48,772 nt of DNA from Acidobacteriota bacterium (GTDB lineage Bacteria; Acidobacteriota; Vicinamibacteria; Vicinamibacterales; UBA2999), in NCBI GenBank assembly GCA_947465645.1, contig CANIBQ010000037.1:1-48772 (forward strand). Reading direction: 5' to 3'. Within the stretch, counting starts at the first letter, position 1. The number at the start of each line of letters is the position of its first letter. Both the position numbers and the translations under genes were made by a program. The notes beneath the pieces are model-generated. The model was not told the DNA's origin, made no database searches, and was given only the letters and a program-made list of their open reading frames with translations. Shown piece after piece: positions 24,291-33,063 of this stretch.

Positions 24291-26501
24291 ATGCAGAAAC
24301 ATTCCAACGTATTAATCGCGGCGATCTGCGTTTTTTTCTTGCCAGGCGTCTCGGCTGGGCAATCCGTTCCACCGGCGGATGCGACCGACCGTCCAACCAT
24401 CCGGGCTATGCGCCTGGGAGACCAGGATCGGGTGACGGTGGACGGCCGTCTGGACGAGCCGTCGTGGGAACGCGCCGAGCCGGCGAATGTCTTCATCCAG
24501 TCCGAGCCGCGAAACGGTGAGCCGGGAACCGAGCGCACCGACATCCGTGTGATGTTCGATCGCGACCACCTCTACATCGGCGCCCAGTTCTTCGACTCGG
24601 ATCCTGGCGGCATGCTGGGCAACCAGATGGTTCGCGACGGCGGGCTGGGATCCGACGACCGCTTCATGTGGGTGCTCGACCCGTTCAACGACCTTCGCAG
24701 CGGCTACTTCTTCGAGACCAATCCCGCGGGGGGCATGAGTGACGCGCAGTTGGTTCCGGCGGCATCCGCCTCGTTCGGCGTGTCGCAGAACCGGGCGTGG
24801 AACGGCATCTGGCTGGTTCGCACCGAGCGCCACGACCGGGGCTGGACGGCGGAGGTCGAGATTCCGTTTGGCACGCTGAACTTCGACCCGCAGTCCACCG
24901 AATGGGGCGCGAATTTCCAGCGGACCGTCCGCCGCAAGAACGAGGAGAACTTCTGGAGCGGCTGGGCGCGCAACCAGGGACTCTTCAACCTCGCATCCGC
25001 GGGCCGAATCATCGGGATCAGCGACGTCAGCCAGGGCCTGGGCCTCGACATCAAGCCCTATCTGCTTGGCACCTCCTCGTCGCTGCCCCAGGGGCAGCGC
25101 CCTACCGTCTTCAAGGGCAACGAGGGGATCGACTTTTTCTACAACGTCACGCCGCAGTTGAAGGCGAACCTGACCATCAACACCGACTTCGCACAGACGG
25201 AGGTGGACGATCGGCAGGTGAACCTGACGCGCTTCCCGCTGTTCTTCCCCGAGAAGCGCGACTTCTTCCTGGAGAGCGCGGGCAATTTCGATTTTTCACG
25301 AGAGCCTGCGACCGACATGGCGGCGTTTTTCTCGCGACGCGTCGGCCTTGACGCGAATGGACGGCCGCAGGCCATCGACTATGGCGTGAAGGCGGCAGGC
25401 GCAGCGGCGGGACTCAACCTCGGACTGATGCACGTGCGCACGGCGGACCAGCCGTCGGCGCAGGGCGAAGAGTTCACCATCGTCCGCCCCAAACGGCAGT
25501 TCTTCAGGCAGTCGTATGCCGGTCTCATCTATACGAGGCGCGCGACGCGCAGTTCGGCCGTCCCCGATCGGCAGACCATCGGCGGCGACTTCATGCTGGC
25601 CACCTCCACCTTCCGCGGGTCGCAGAACCTGCAGGTGAGCGGCTACTTCCTCAGGACCCCTGACGGGATACGGAATGGCGACGACGCCGCGTGGGGGATT
25701 CGGACGCTGTATCCGAACGACCGCTGGCAGGCCAGGTTGAACATCAAGGAATTACAGAAGAACTTCGACCCGGCGGTCGGCTTCGCACAGAGAGTCGACA
25801 ACCGGGAGTACAACGGCCGCCTGAAGTTCGCTCCACGTCCGAAGAACAGCAGGCTCATTCGCCAGGCGGGTGTCGAGCTCTGGCTCGATTTGTTCACCGA
25901 CACCAGCGGACGCTGGCTGGAACGCAACAATCAGATCATCTTCGACGTGGATCTCCAGTCAGGCGACGGGGCCAGCTTCTACGTCAATCCCGTGTACGAG
26001 CGCCTGCCCGAACCGTTTCGTATCTCACGCGATGTGACGCTGCCCACCGGCGCCGAATACAACTTTCTGCGATACGCGTTCAACGTTCAAACCGCGAATC
26101 GACGAATGATTGCGGTGAACGCTGGCGTCTCGGTTGGAAGCTTTTATTCCGGAGATCGCCGTGAGTTCGAGGGGACGGTGAGTCTGCGTCCCTATCGTGG
26201 CGTACTGGCGCAGTTGACCGGACAGTTCAACGATGTCGAGCTGGCCGAGGGACGATTCTCGACCAAGGTCATTCGCGCCGTCATCAACACGCAGTTCAAC
26301 CCTTTCATTTCGGTGTCCAACAACGTGCAATACGATTCCGTGAGTCGCGGACTCGGCTGGCAGGCCCGCTTCCGCTGGATCACCAAGCCCGGCAACGATC
26401 TGTACTTCGTCTGGATGAACAACTGGCTCGACCTCGACGATCGGCTGAGCACGGTCGAGCGCAGCGCGGCCGTCAAGCTGCTCCACACGTTTCGGTTCTG
26501 A
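24291..26501 (+). CDS. DUF5916/CBM9-type outer-membrane protein (copy 2)
   Basis: 736 residues from the ATG at 24291, which has a GAGG site and is followed at once by a clear signal peptide (to about VSAGQS); an upstream ATG at 24261 would bury it. A CBM9-like domain (DGRLDEPSWERAEPANVF, VMFDRDHLYIGAQFFDSDPG, RGWTAEVEIPFGTLNF) is followed by the DUF5916 barrel with INTDFAQTEVDDRQVNLTRF and PLFFPEKRDFFLES. It shares these blocks with 16206-18488 but overall identity looks moderate. The next gene begins 13 bp later, so it is coupled to the cytochrome/propeller lipoprotein. Confidence 0.86.
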   Translation: MQKHSNVLIAAICVFFLPGVSAGQSVPPADATDRPTIRAMRLGDQDRVTVDGRLDEPSWERAEPANVFIQSEPRNGEPGTERTDIRVMFDRDHLYIGAQFFDSDPGGMLGNQMVRDGGLGSDDRFMWVLDPFNDLRSGYFFETNPAGGMSDAQLVPAASASFGVSQNRAWNGIWLVRTERHDRGWTAEVEIPFGTLNFDPQSTEWGANFQRTVRRKNEENFWSGWARNQGLFNLASAGRIIGISDVSQGLGLDIKPYLLGTSSSLPQGQRPTVFKGNEGIDFFYNVTPQLKANLTINTDFAQTEVDDRQVNLTRFPLFFPEKRDFFLESAGNFDFSREPATDMAAFFSRRVGLDANGRPQAIDYGVKAAGAAAGLNLGLMHVRTADQPSAQGEEFTIVRPKRQFFRQSYAGLIYTRRATRSSAVPDRQTIGGDFMLATSTFRGSQNLQVSGYFLRTPDGIRNGDDAAWGIRTLYPNDRWQARLNIKELQKNFDPAVGFAQRVDNREYNGRLKFAPRPKNSRLIRQAGVELWLDLFTDTSGRWLERNNQIIFDVDLQSGDGASFYVNPVYERLPEPFRISRDVTLPTGAEYNFLRYAFNVQTANRRMIAVNAGVSVGSFYSGDRREFEGTVSLRPYRGVLAQLTGQFNDVELAEGRFSTKVIRAVINTQFNPFISVSNNVQYDSVSRGLGWQARFRWITKPGNDLYFVWMNNWLDLDDRLSTVERSAAVKLLHTFRF

Positions 26502-26514
26502 CGTGGGGCCGAGG

Positions 26515-28209
26515 ATGCTCTCCGCGTGCGCCGTGGCGGTCCTGCTATGCGTGCAGGGCTGCCAACGACATCCCGACACCGCTGCGGCGGCGCGGGTCGC
26601 GAGCATGGGGACCCTTTCCGGCACCGTGGGGGCGCCCACACCATTCCGGGCCGCCAGGGTTCATGCGGTCAACGTCGCGAGCGGCGTCCGGTACATCGTG
26701 TTCACGAGCGGAGGGCGGTATCGGGTCGGCAACCTGTTTCCGGGGACCTACGAAGTGTCGGTCGAGAAGAACGGGTTCCACGCCGACGCGCGGCAGGTCA
26801 GGGTGAATGGTGATGAGGTGGCGACCGCGGACTTCTCTCTTCGAGTCGTCCCGTCGCACGCGGTTCCGCAGGCGGGCACCATGGGTCCGGCCCGGACGTG
26901 GGACCGAACCGGTGTGCAGCTCCTGCCGTTCGACGAGTTGTATCCGCCGGAGCCGGCCCGTGATCTCCTGACCAGGCACTGCCTGTACTGTCACGGGCTC
27001 AATTCCTTGTCGACGCGTCCGCGCAGCCAGGCCGCATGGGATGCCGCCATCGACGTGATGAGCGATCCAAACTCGCAGCGAGGCGTTCGCATTCCCCCGG
27101 GGTCGCTGTCGGCCGCAGATCGCCAGCGAATCGTCACCTACCTGGCGACTTACTTCGGCCCAGGCAGTGCAAGGCGCGCCGTACGCGCCGATGACGAATT
27201 GCCACTCGATGAAGCCGTGCTCTCCCGTGCCCTGTTCATTGAGTATCCGCTGCCCCGTGATCCGAAGGTGGGTCAGAAGGACACCGCGCGCACCGTGTAC
27301 GCCACGTCGTTCGATCGGCAGGGTAACGTCTGGTACACCGACACCGCTGCGCCGCACCGGGTCGGGCGTCTCGATCCCCGCACCGGGGCCGCGACCGACT
27401 ACGTCCTGCCCGATCCTGAAGCCTTGCCGCACGGCCTGACCATCGATGCGCAAGGCATGGTGTGGTGGGTGGAGAACAACGCGTTTCAGCTCGGGCGTCT
27501 CGACCCTGGCACAGGGTCAATGGTCCGCTACCCGATGGATCCACGCGGTGAGGTGCCCCGCGGACAGGGACACACGCCGACCCTGGACTCACGGCAGAAT
27601 ATCTGGTTCACTGCGGTGATTGGCAACCGCATCGGCACATGGAACCGGCAGACCGAACAGATCACCATGTGGGCCCCGCCCACGCCCGACTCCTGGCCAT
27701 ACGGGATCGTCGTGGACGAGCGCGACCAGGTGTGGTTTGCCGAGTCGGCCAAGTGCAAGGTAGCGAGATTCGATCCGCTGACGGAAACGTTTACGGAGTA
27801 CGTGCCGCCGACGCAGCCGTGCGTGACCGCGCGGGTCGCGCTGGACTCGAAGGGGATGGTTTGGTACGGAGTGGCGAGTGCGGCAAAGCTGGGAAAGCTC
27901 GACCCGGCGACCGGGACGATCGTCGAGTACGATTTTCCGACGCCGCTCTCGGAACCGTACGACGTGTCGGCCGATCCTCAGGACAACATCTGGACGACGG
28001 ACGGAGGCTCCGAGGGAGGATTGGTCCGCTTTGACGAACGGACGAGAACGTTCAGCTACTATCCGAATCCACACGCGGCGCGGATCTCGAAGATCGAGAT
28101 CACTCGAGAAGGGGCCGTGTGGTATCCGTTCAAGGGAGAGCGTGACGGTGGCATCGGCGTGCTGTATCCCGACGCGGCTCGAATCACCACGCTCGGAGCG
28201 TATCGATAG
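26515..28209 (+). CDS. Lipoprotein with CarboxypepD_reg, cytochrome c and Vgb-like propeller domains
   Basis: 564 residues from the ATG at 26515 (GAGG overlaps; a GTG at 26503 is an alternative). The N-terminus ends in a lipobox-like VQGC, so it is probably lipid-anchored. Order: carboxypeptidase regulatory-like domain (about 30-115; GTLSGTVGAP, YRVGNLFPGTYEVSVEKNGF), a single-heme cytochrome c motif CLYCH near residue 156, then a seven-blade propeller like virginiamycin B lyase (QGNVWYTDTAAPHRVGRLDP, QGMVWWVENNAFQLGRLDP and so on). Vgb-family propellers cleave cyclic lactones, while fusions with a c-type heme suggest a periplasmic oxidoreductase. Actual activity unknown. Confidence 0.82.
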   Translation: MLSACAVAVLLCVQGCQRHPDTAAAARVASMGTLSGTVGAPTPFRAARVHAVNVASGVRYIVFTSGGRYRVGNLFPGTYEVSVEKNGFHADARQVRVNGDEVATADFSLRVVPSHAVPQAGTMGPARTWDRTGVQLLPFDELYPPEPARDLLTRHCLYCHGLNSLSTRPRSQAAWDAAIDVMSDPNSQRGVRIPPGSLSAADRQRIVTYLATYFGPGSARRAVRADDELPLDEAVLSRALFIEYPLPRDPKVGQKDTARTVYATSFDRQGNVWYTDTAAPHRVGRLDPRTGAATDYVLPDPEALPHGLTIDAQGMVWWVENNAFQLGRLDPGTGSMVRYPMDPRGEVPRGQGHTPTLDSRQNIWFTAVIGNRIGTWNRQTEQITMWAPPTPDSWPYGIVVDERDQVWFAESAKCKVARFDPLTETFTEYVPPTQPCVTARVALDSKGMVWYGVASAAKLGKLDPATGTIVEYDFPTPLSEPYDVSADPQDNIWTTDGGSEGGLVRFDERTRTFSYYPNPHAARISKIEITREGAVWYPFKGERDGGIGVLYPDAARITTLGAYR

Positions 28210-28285
28210 TCCCTTTACGTGCGTGCCACCGCGCACTCGCGTGATCGCTGACGCGCCCTGAGCGACAGCAGCGCGGTAGCCCGGT

Positions 28286-29191
28286 TCAGTCGCGCGGGGG
28301 GCGCACGGGCACCTGTGCGCCCCCCACCGTCGGTTCGCGATAGCGCCACAGGTAGTCGTACATCGTCTCCACCTGGACCACGACACGCGGCGGAGCCTGG
28401 TTGAACTCCTTGAAGTCGGACATCGTGACCTCTTTCCTGATCTCGCTCAGGCTCTTGCCGGCGACGATGCGTTCGAGGACGCGGTCGCGCACCGCCTGCA
28501 GGTACCGACGAAACTCGACGAACGCCTGCTGCTGGGTCTGCGTGAACTTGTCGTGGCCTTCGAGGACGATCTTCACATCGGGCAGCAGCGACAACGTCGT
28601 CAGCGCCTTGAGCGAGTTGTGCACGTCCAGGTCGCGAAAGTCGGGAAGGATGTTCCTGCCGCGGCCGAAGTCCGGCGCGAACATCACGCCCTCGGACGGC
28701 ACGTGCACGTAGATCATGTTGTCGCTGTGCGTGGGGCCGAGATGGAGCAGGACGACCTTCATGCCGCCAAGCTCGATCTCCATTCGGTCTTCGAACAGGA
28801 TCTGCGGAATGATGGTCCTGCGCTTCTCACGCAGGATGTGGGGAAGGATGTTTACGTGCCCGATGCCGACCGCCGTGTCCGCGAAGACATCCATGTCGCA
28901 GATGTGACTCTGGTGATCGTGGCTCATCACGGCGTACCTGACGGGCTGGTTGAACCGGCGCTTCAGCTCCGATTTCAACCATTCCATGTTGTCGCAACTG
29001 CCGTCCACCAGGATGATGCCGGCGGGTGTCACGACGAACATCGCGTTCTGCGTGGCTCCGAAGCGGTAGACGTGCTCGGCGATCTGATTGATCGAGCGCT
29101 CGTTGGTCCACGCCGGGGTCTGGCCGGATACGGTGCTGGCGGTGAAGGCAAGAAGCCAGGCGCCGATCGAAACCACCTTGTTCAGTGACAT
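28286..29191 (-). CDS. Secreted MBL-fold metallo-hydrolase
   Basis: 301 residues with a signal peptide (to about TVSGQT). The first metal motif reads HDHQSH (His91, His93, His96), so the Asp that usually precedes the last His of HxHxDH is Ser here. Later ligands are in HLGPTHSDNM, FAPDFGRG and VLEGHDKF. The loss of that Asp could weaken the second zinc site, as in some mono-zinc relatives. Substrate unknown; the overall pattern resembles periplasmic MBL proteins related to quinoprotein-relay or lactonase families. It follows the esterase gene (29216-30826) by 24 bp on the same strand. Confidence 0.84.
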   Translation of the reverse strand: MSLNKVVSIGAWLLAFTASTVSGQTPAWTNERSINQIAEHVYRFGATQNAMFVVTPAGIILVDGSCDNMEWLKSELKRRFNQPVRYAVMSHDHQSHICDMDVFADTAVGIGHVNILPHILREKRRTIIPQILFEDRMEIELGGMKVVLLHLGPTHSDNMIYVHVPSEGVMFAPDFGRGRNILPDFRDLDVHNSLKALTTLSLLPDVKIVLEGHDKFTQTQQQAFVEFRRYLQAVRDRVLERIVAGKSLSEIRKEVTMSDFKEFNQAPPRVVVQVETMYDYLWRYREPTVGGAQVPVRPPRD

Positions 29192-29215
29192 CTGCCCGTC
29201 CCGCGCGCGTGCCGC

Positions 29216-30826
29216 CTATTGGGTGTTATTACCTGTCGGGGCCGCGCACACGAAGTTCGCGGCATCGTCAATGCTGCCGCTGCCTTTGTATTTCTCCATC
29301 GCCGGATAGACGCACAGGGGCCGGGTGCGAACGACGCTCCCACCGACCTTGCGCTGTCCGACGATGCGCTCGGGGGCGACGCCGCGCTCGACCCAGTTGA
29401 CGAGCGGCGTCAGCGTGTCGACGTCGGTGATGCCGGCGCCTCCGCCGCAGTGGAAGCCTCCAGGAATCATGAACATCCGGTAGAAGTCAGTGGTGCTCGG
29501 CCCCATCGTCTTTTTGACCGACTCGTAGTACTTGAGACCCATCAACGGATTCAGTGCCGGCTCGGCAAAGCCCCACGACTGCAGGATCTTTCCGCCGCGT
29601 GCCTTGAACCGTGTGAGGTCGGGATCGAGCGCATTCATCAGCTCGGCGAGTGGATCGAGCTTGCTCAAATCCCGGGACGGATCGAATGACTGGTAATCGA
29701 CCTCTGAGCCGGGCGTCGCGATGTACTTGAAGAAGCTTTCGCCCCAGATCCGCTTGTTCGATTTCAACGGATCGGCGCCGCCAATCTGCCACGGGTCCCA
29801 GCCGCTGCGCAGCTCGCCGCTGGCCGTGGGCACGAACACCTCGGCGGCGGGCGGCAGGCCGGGGTACCACTCCGTACCGTTCACCTCGAGAGGGCTGTAG
29901 ACCGTCTGAAATGCTTCTGCCTGTTCCAGGGTGAGGCAGGTCTTCGAGTTTGGTTGTCCGGCTTCACATCTCGGGACGTCGCGCACCGGGTTGAAGCCGC
30001 AGGCGCGCGGATCATCGATGAGGCCGTCGGTCAATCCGTCCTTCGCATCGCACTGCCCATACAGCGTGTCGGCGACGAGCTTGACGTTGTCGAGGGAGAC
30101 CTTTTCCAGCGCGATGGCACGCTTACGGCCGTCGACGTAATTGCCCACGAAATCAATGACCCCAGAGCCGAGCGCCAGGCCGTCGAAGTCGTCGGGAAAG
30201 CGCTGCGCGAGGATCATGCCCTGGCGTCCACCTTCCGAGCAGCCTTCGAAATACGACTTGTTCGGCGGCTGCTGATAGTAGGCGCGCATGATCGTCTTCG
30301 CGGTCGTCGAGGTCATGTGCACCGATCGATACGCGAAGTCGACGAGCTTCTGCGGCGTCTGCGCGAAGCTGGCACCAGGCTCCCGTACCGCGTCATGTCC
30401 GGTGTTGGTGGCGGCGACGGCGAAGCCGTGCTTGACGCCGTTGTCGCGCTTGTACAGCCGGGACGGCTGCGTAAACGACTCGCCGGCGAAGCCGCCGTTG
30501 CCGAACATGTAAAAACGACCATTCCACGCCGTCGGAAGGCTGACCTCGAACCGAATCTCCGGCATGATGAGGCCGCGGACGTGACAGAACTCCGGCCTGT
30601 CGCCCTGCGCCGGAACGAGCGTTGCGGTGTCAATGCCGAAGTCGTAGGTCGTGAGGCCGCGCAGGCTCGAACATGCGGTCTTCGGCCGAAGCGACGCAGG
30701 CTCCTTCCATTCTTCCAACTGGCCGGTGTACTGAGCCTGGCTGCCAGTCACCCCAACCGCCAGCGTCATCGCGATCGTCAATACCGCGAGGCGCAGCGCG
30801 TGACGATGGTGTGTTTCTCGATTCAT
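29216..30826 (-). CDS. Tannase/feruloyl esterase family hydrolase, secreted
   Basis: 536 residues, ATG with a GGAGG site four bases upstream. Signal peptide to about GSQAQY. The serine nucleophile lies in EGCSEGGRQGM, the family's CSxGGRQ motif, and the catalytic histidine is probably in GGFHCGGG. The paired cysteines around the active site (KTACSS near the start and GCSEGG) agree with the CS-D-HC motif of tannases. It should hydrolyse aromatic esters of plant polyphenols or hydroxycinnamates outside the cytoplasm. Length is normal for the family. Co-transcribed with the MBL-fold gene. Confidence 0.9.
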   Translation of the reverse strand: MNRETHHRHALRLAVLTIAMTLAVGVTGSQAQYTGQLEEWKEPASLRPKTACSSLRGLTTYDFGIDTATLVPAQGDRPEFCHVRGLIMPEIRFEVSLPTAWNGRFYMFGNGGFAGESFTQPSRLYKRDNGVKHGFAVAATNTGHDAVREPGASFAQTPQKLVDFAYRSVHMTSTTAKTIMRAYYQQPPNKSYFEGCSEGGRQGMILAQRFPDDFDGLALGSGVIDFVGNYVDGRKRAIALEKVSLDNVKLVADTLYGQCDAKDGLTDGLIDDPRACGFNPVRDVPRCEAGQPNSKTCLTLEQAEAFQTVYSPLEVNGTEWYPGLPPAAEVFVPTASGELRSGWDPWQIGGADPLKSNKRIWGESFFKYIATPGSEVDYQSFDPSRDLSKLDPLAELMNALDPDLTRFKARGGKILQSWGFAEPALNPLMGLKYYESVKKTMGPSTTDFYRMFMIPGGFHCGGGAGITDVDTLTPLVNWVERGVAPERIVGQRKVGGSVVRTRPLCVYPAMEKYKGSGSIDDAANFVCAAPTGNNTQ

Positions 30827-30913
30827 GAATCCTCCACACTGGGGGTTGCGGATACTACACCATGCTTTGCGGCCGTTTCAACGCCCGAGCCTCACGCGCA
30901 ACTACCGCGCCTG

Positions 30914-31190
30914 GGCTTCGCGCACGAGAATCTGTCCCTGCCTCAGGTAGTCAATCGATTTCGCCAGCACGCGCGCCGCCTCGCCGCCGGCGTGGAACCA
31001 CCAGAACGACGACGGCGGCGGCTACCAGCGCCGCAATGAAGGGAACGGAAAAGCGGCGGGGAGTTGATCGGTCGCTCGGCCTTTCGCCCAGGCGTCGAAG
31101 TGATCCTGCATCACATGGCAGTTCGCGCACGCGGCCGGGTTGTTCGTCACATACGAATAGCCCTTTGCGTAGATGAAGGTGACGTAGCGC
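30914..31190 (-). pseudogene. Scrambled remnant of nrfH and nrfA (cytochrome c nitrite reductase)
   Basis: Minus-strand reading shows three pieces in order. At about 31190-31079: FIYAKGYSYVTNNPAACANC with HVMQDHFDAWAKG, the first heme site of an NrfH-type small subunit. At about 31062-31000: a signal/anchor helix (FSVPFIAALVAAAVVVLVV). At about 30999-30914: FHAGGEAARVLAKSIDYLRQ then GQILVREAQAR and a stop, which is the typical NrfA C-terminus. The pieces lie in different frames and the whole catalytic middle is absent, so the locus has decayed by internal deletions. The flanking bases to 31340 show nothing else. Confidence 0.65.
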
Positions 31191-31340
31191 AAGCTCAGGC
31201 TTGGTGCCCGAAATTCCCGCAGAGGGTGCGGAAAATCCTCACCACCTCCTCCGTGGTGCGTGCTGGCTCGAAACGGTACGTCCAAAAGTCCAACGTATCA
31301 GAATTGGCACCCCGCTTGCTCTGTGGTTGCTGGCAGCGCA

Positions 31341-31709
31341 ATGTTCCGCACAACGATGCTCGTAATCGTGATGGCTCTGGCCTTGGGCCCTGCTGGCTCA
31401 CTCGCATGTGAGCTGTGGTGTAACAGCCCGGCGGCTGAGGACCACCACCGTGCGGTCGGCTGCCATGACGCCTCCGACGGAGAGGCGAAGGGACCGCAAA
31501 TGGCACCCTCTGCCGACTGCCACGACGCCCTCGCGACAGCGCCGGCTGTCATTGAGGCTCGGAACGCGGAATCCGGGTATGTAGTCGCCTCTCCGGCGCT
31601 CTTCCAGTCGGGTTCGATCGTGCGCAGTTTCGGGAGTTTCTCAGGCTGGTCCGTTTTCAAGGTCCAGCCGCCGCGTGCCCCTTCGTCTCGCCCCGTCCTC
31701 CGGGTCTGA
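31341..31709 (+). CDS. Small exported Cys/His-rich protein at head of copper efflux locus
   Basis: 122 residues (start at 31341 or 31356; neither has a clear ribosome site). A signal peptide ends near AGSLA, directly followed by CELWCNSPAAEDHHRAVGCHD and later DCHD, giving four Cys and several His as possible metal ligands in the first half of the mature chain. The second half is unremarkable. Its position 94 bp before the TolC-like gene of a CusCBA-type operon suggests a periplasmic copper or silver binder or sensor. I know no family name for it. Confidence 0.65.
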   Translation: MFRTTMLVIVMALALGPAGSLACELWCNSPAAEDHHRAVGCHDASDGEAKGPQMAPSADCHDALATAPAVIEARNAESGYVVASPALFQSGSIVRSFGSFSGWSVFKVQPPRAPSSRPVLRV

Positions 31710-31803
31710 TTCCCCTCCCCAGGCGTAGCCCTGCGCTACGCACCACGTTCCGCTTGCGTCTCCGCGCGGGAACGCGCCCGCACTGTTCCGACGGTGAGTT
31801 GAT

Positions 31804-33063
31804 ATGAAACCTTCCGCTGGCATTCACGTTCTTCTACTCCTGACACTGGGCACGGTCACCACGCCGAGGCCAGCGACCGCGCAGGAGACGGGTTTGCCGA
31901 CTCCCCTGACGCTGGCTGACGTCATCCGCGTCGCCGGTGAGCGGAGGGACGAGATTGAAGCCGCCCGCGCGCGCACGCGCGCCGGCGAGGCGCGACCCGC
32001 CATCGTGTCGGCACTCGACGACCCCATGATCTCGCCGTCGCTCGACCACCTCCCCTTCATGCTGGGTGGCGCCGACGTGAGTGTGACGCTGGAGCAACAG
32101 ATCCCCCTCTCCGGCATTCGACGCAGCCGCCGCGCCGGCGCCCTGGCCGACATCGACCGCCTCCGTGCGGAGGCCGACCGGACCACCCTCGACGTCGGGA
32201 TTCAGGCGGCCACTGCCTTCCTGATGCTGCAGGAGCGCCGCCGGACGCAAGCGCTGGTCGCCGAGCAGGTCGGCTTTGCACGCGATGTCGTCACCGCATC
32301 GAATGCGCGGTACTCGAGCGGCACCGCGCCACAGTCGGACGTGTTGCGCGCCGAAGTCGAAGTGGCGCGCCTTGATGCATTCGCGCGGTCGCTCGTCGGC
32401 GAAGTACGCGGCGCGGAAGCGATGCTCAACGCCAGCCTCGCGCTCGATTCCGACCGACCCGTACCGCCGCTGGCGTCCGTCGCGTTCGTGGAACCGGTGC
32501 CGACCTGGGCGGCCATCAAGGCCGCGCTGACCTCGCGCCCCGAGCTGGCGGTGGGCCGCGCGGAGATCGCGCGCGCCGAGGCGGATGTGCAGGTCATGCG
32601 CGACATGTTCCGGCCGATGGCGACCATCCGCACGGGGCCGGCCTACACGATGGCCGAGGGCCGGGGCTGGATGGCGATGGTCGGCATCAGCCTGCCGATC
32701 TGGCGCGGCAAGCTCCGCGCGGGTGTCGCCGAGGCACAGGCGATGCGCGCGATGTCCGAGGCCGACCTTCGCGCCATGACGCGGATGATCGAGGGCGACG
32801 CGGCCGCGGCGGTGAACCAGCTCCAGGCCGCGCGCGATCGCCAGGACGCATTCACGACGGACGTGCTGCCGCGCGCTCGCATGGCCATTGACCCCGCCGT
32901 CGCCGGCTACAGTGCCGGCCAGTTGCCGTTGGTCAGCGTGATTGAAGCCGTGCAGGTGCTCTGGCGCGTCCAGTCCGACCTGATTGCGGCCGACACCGAA
33001 CTGGGTCTTGCGTGGGCGCGTCTTGGACGCGCCATTGGATCGTACGAGGCGATCATCCCATGA
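31804..33063 (+). CDS. TolC/CusC-like outer-membrane efflux protein
   Basis: 419 residues with a signal peptide (to about PATAQE). It shows the two-fold OEP repeat: TLADVIRVAGERRDEIEAAR at the start of the first half and FLMLQERRRTQAL plus a coiled-coil run; the second half begins near SRPELAVGRAEIARAEADVQ and has MVGISLPIWRGKLRAGVAEA. That is the channel protein which joins adaptor and RND pump across the periplasm. No lipobox is evident, unlike E. coli CusC. The stop overlaps the adaptor start by ATGA. Confidence 0.9.
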   Translation: MKPSAGIHVLLLLTLGTVTTPRPATAQETGLPTPLTLADVIRVAGERRDEIEAARARTRAGEARPAIVSALDDPMISPSLDHLPFMLGGADVSVTLEQQIPLSGIRRSRRAGALADIDRLRAEADRTTLDVGIQAATAFLMLQERRRTQALVAEQVGFARDVVTASNARYSSGTAPQSDVLRAEVEVARLDAFARSLVGEVRGAEAMLNASLALDSDRPVPPLASVAFVEPVPTWAAIKAALTSRPELAVGRAEIARAEADVQVMRDMFRPMATIRTGPAYTMAEGRGWMAMVGISLPIWRGKLRAGVAEAQAMRAMSEADLRAMTRMIEGDAAAAVNQLQAARDRQDAFTTDVLPRARMAIDPAVAGYSAGQLPLVSVIEAVQVLWRVQSDLIAADTELGLAWARLGRAIGSYEAIIP

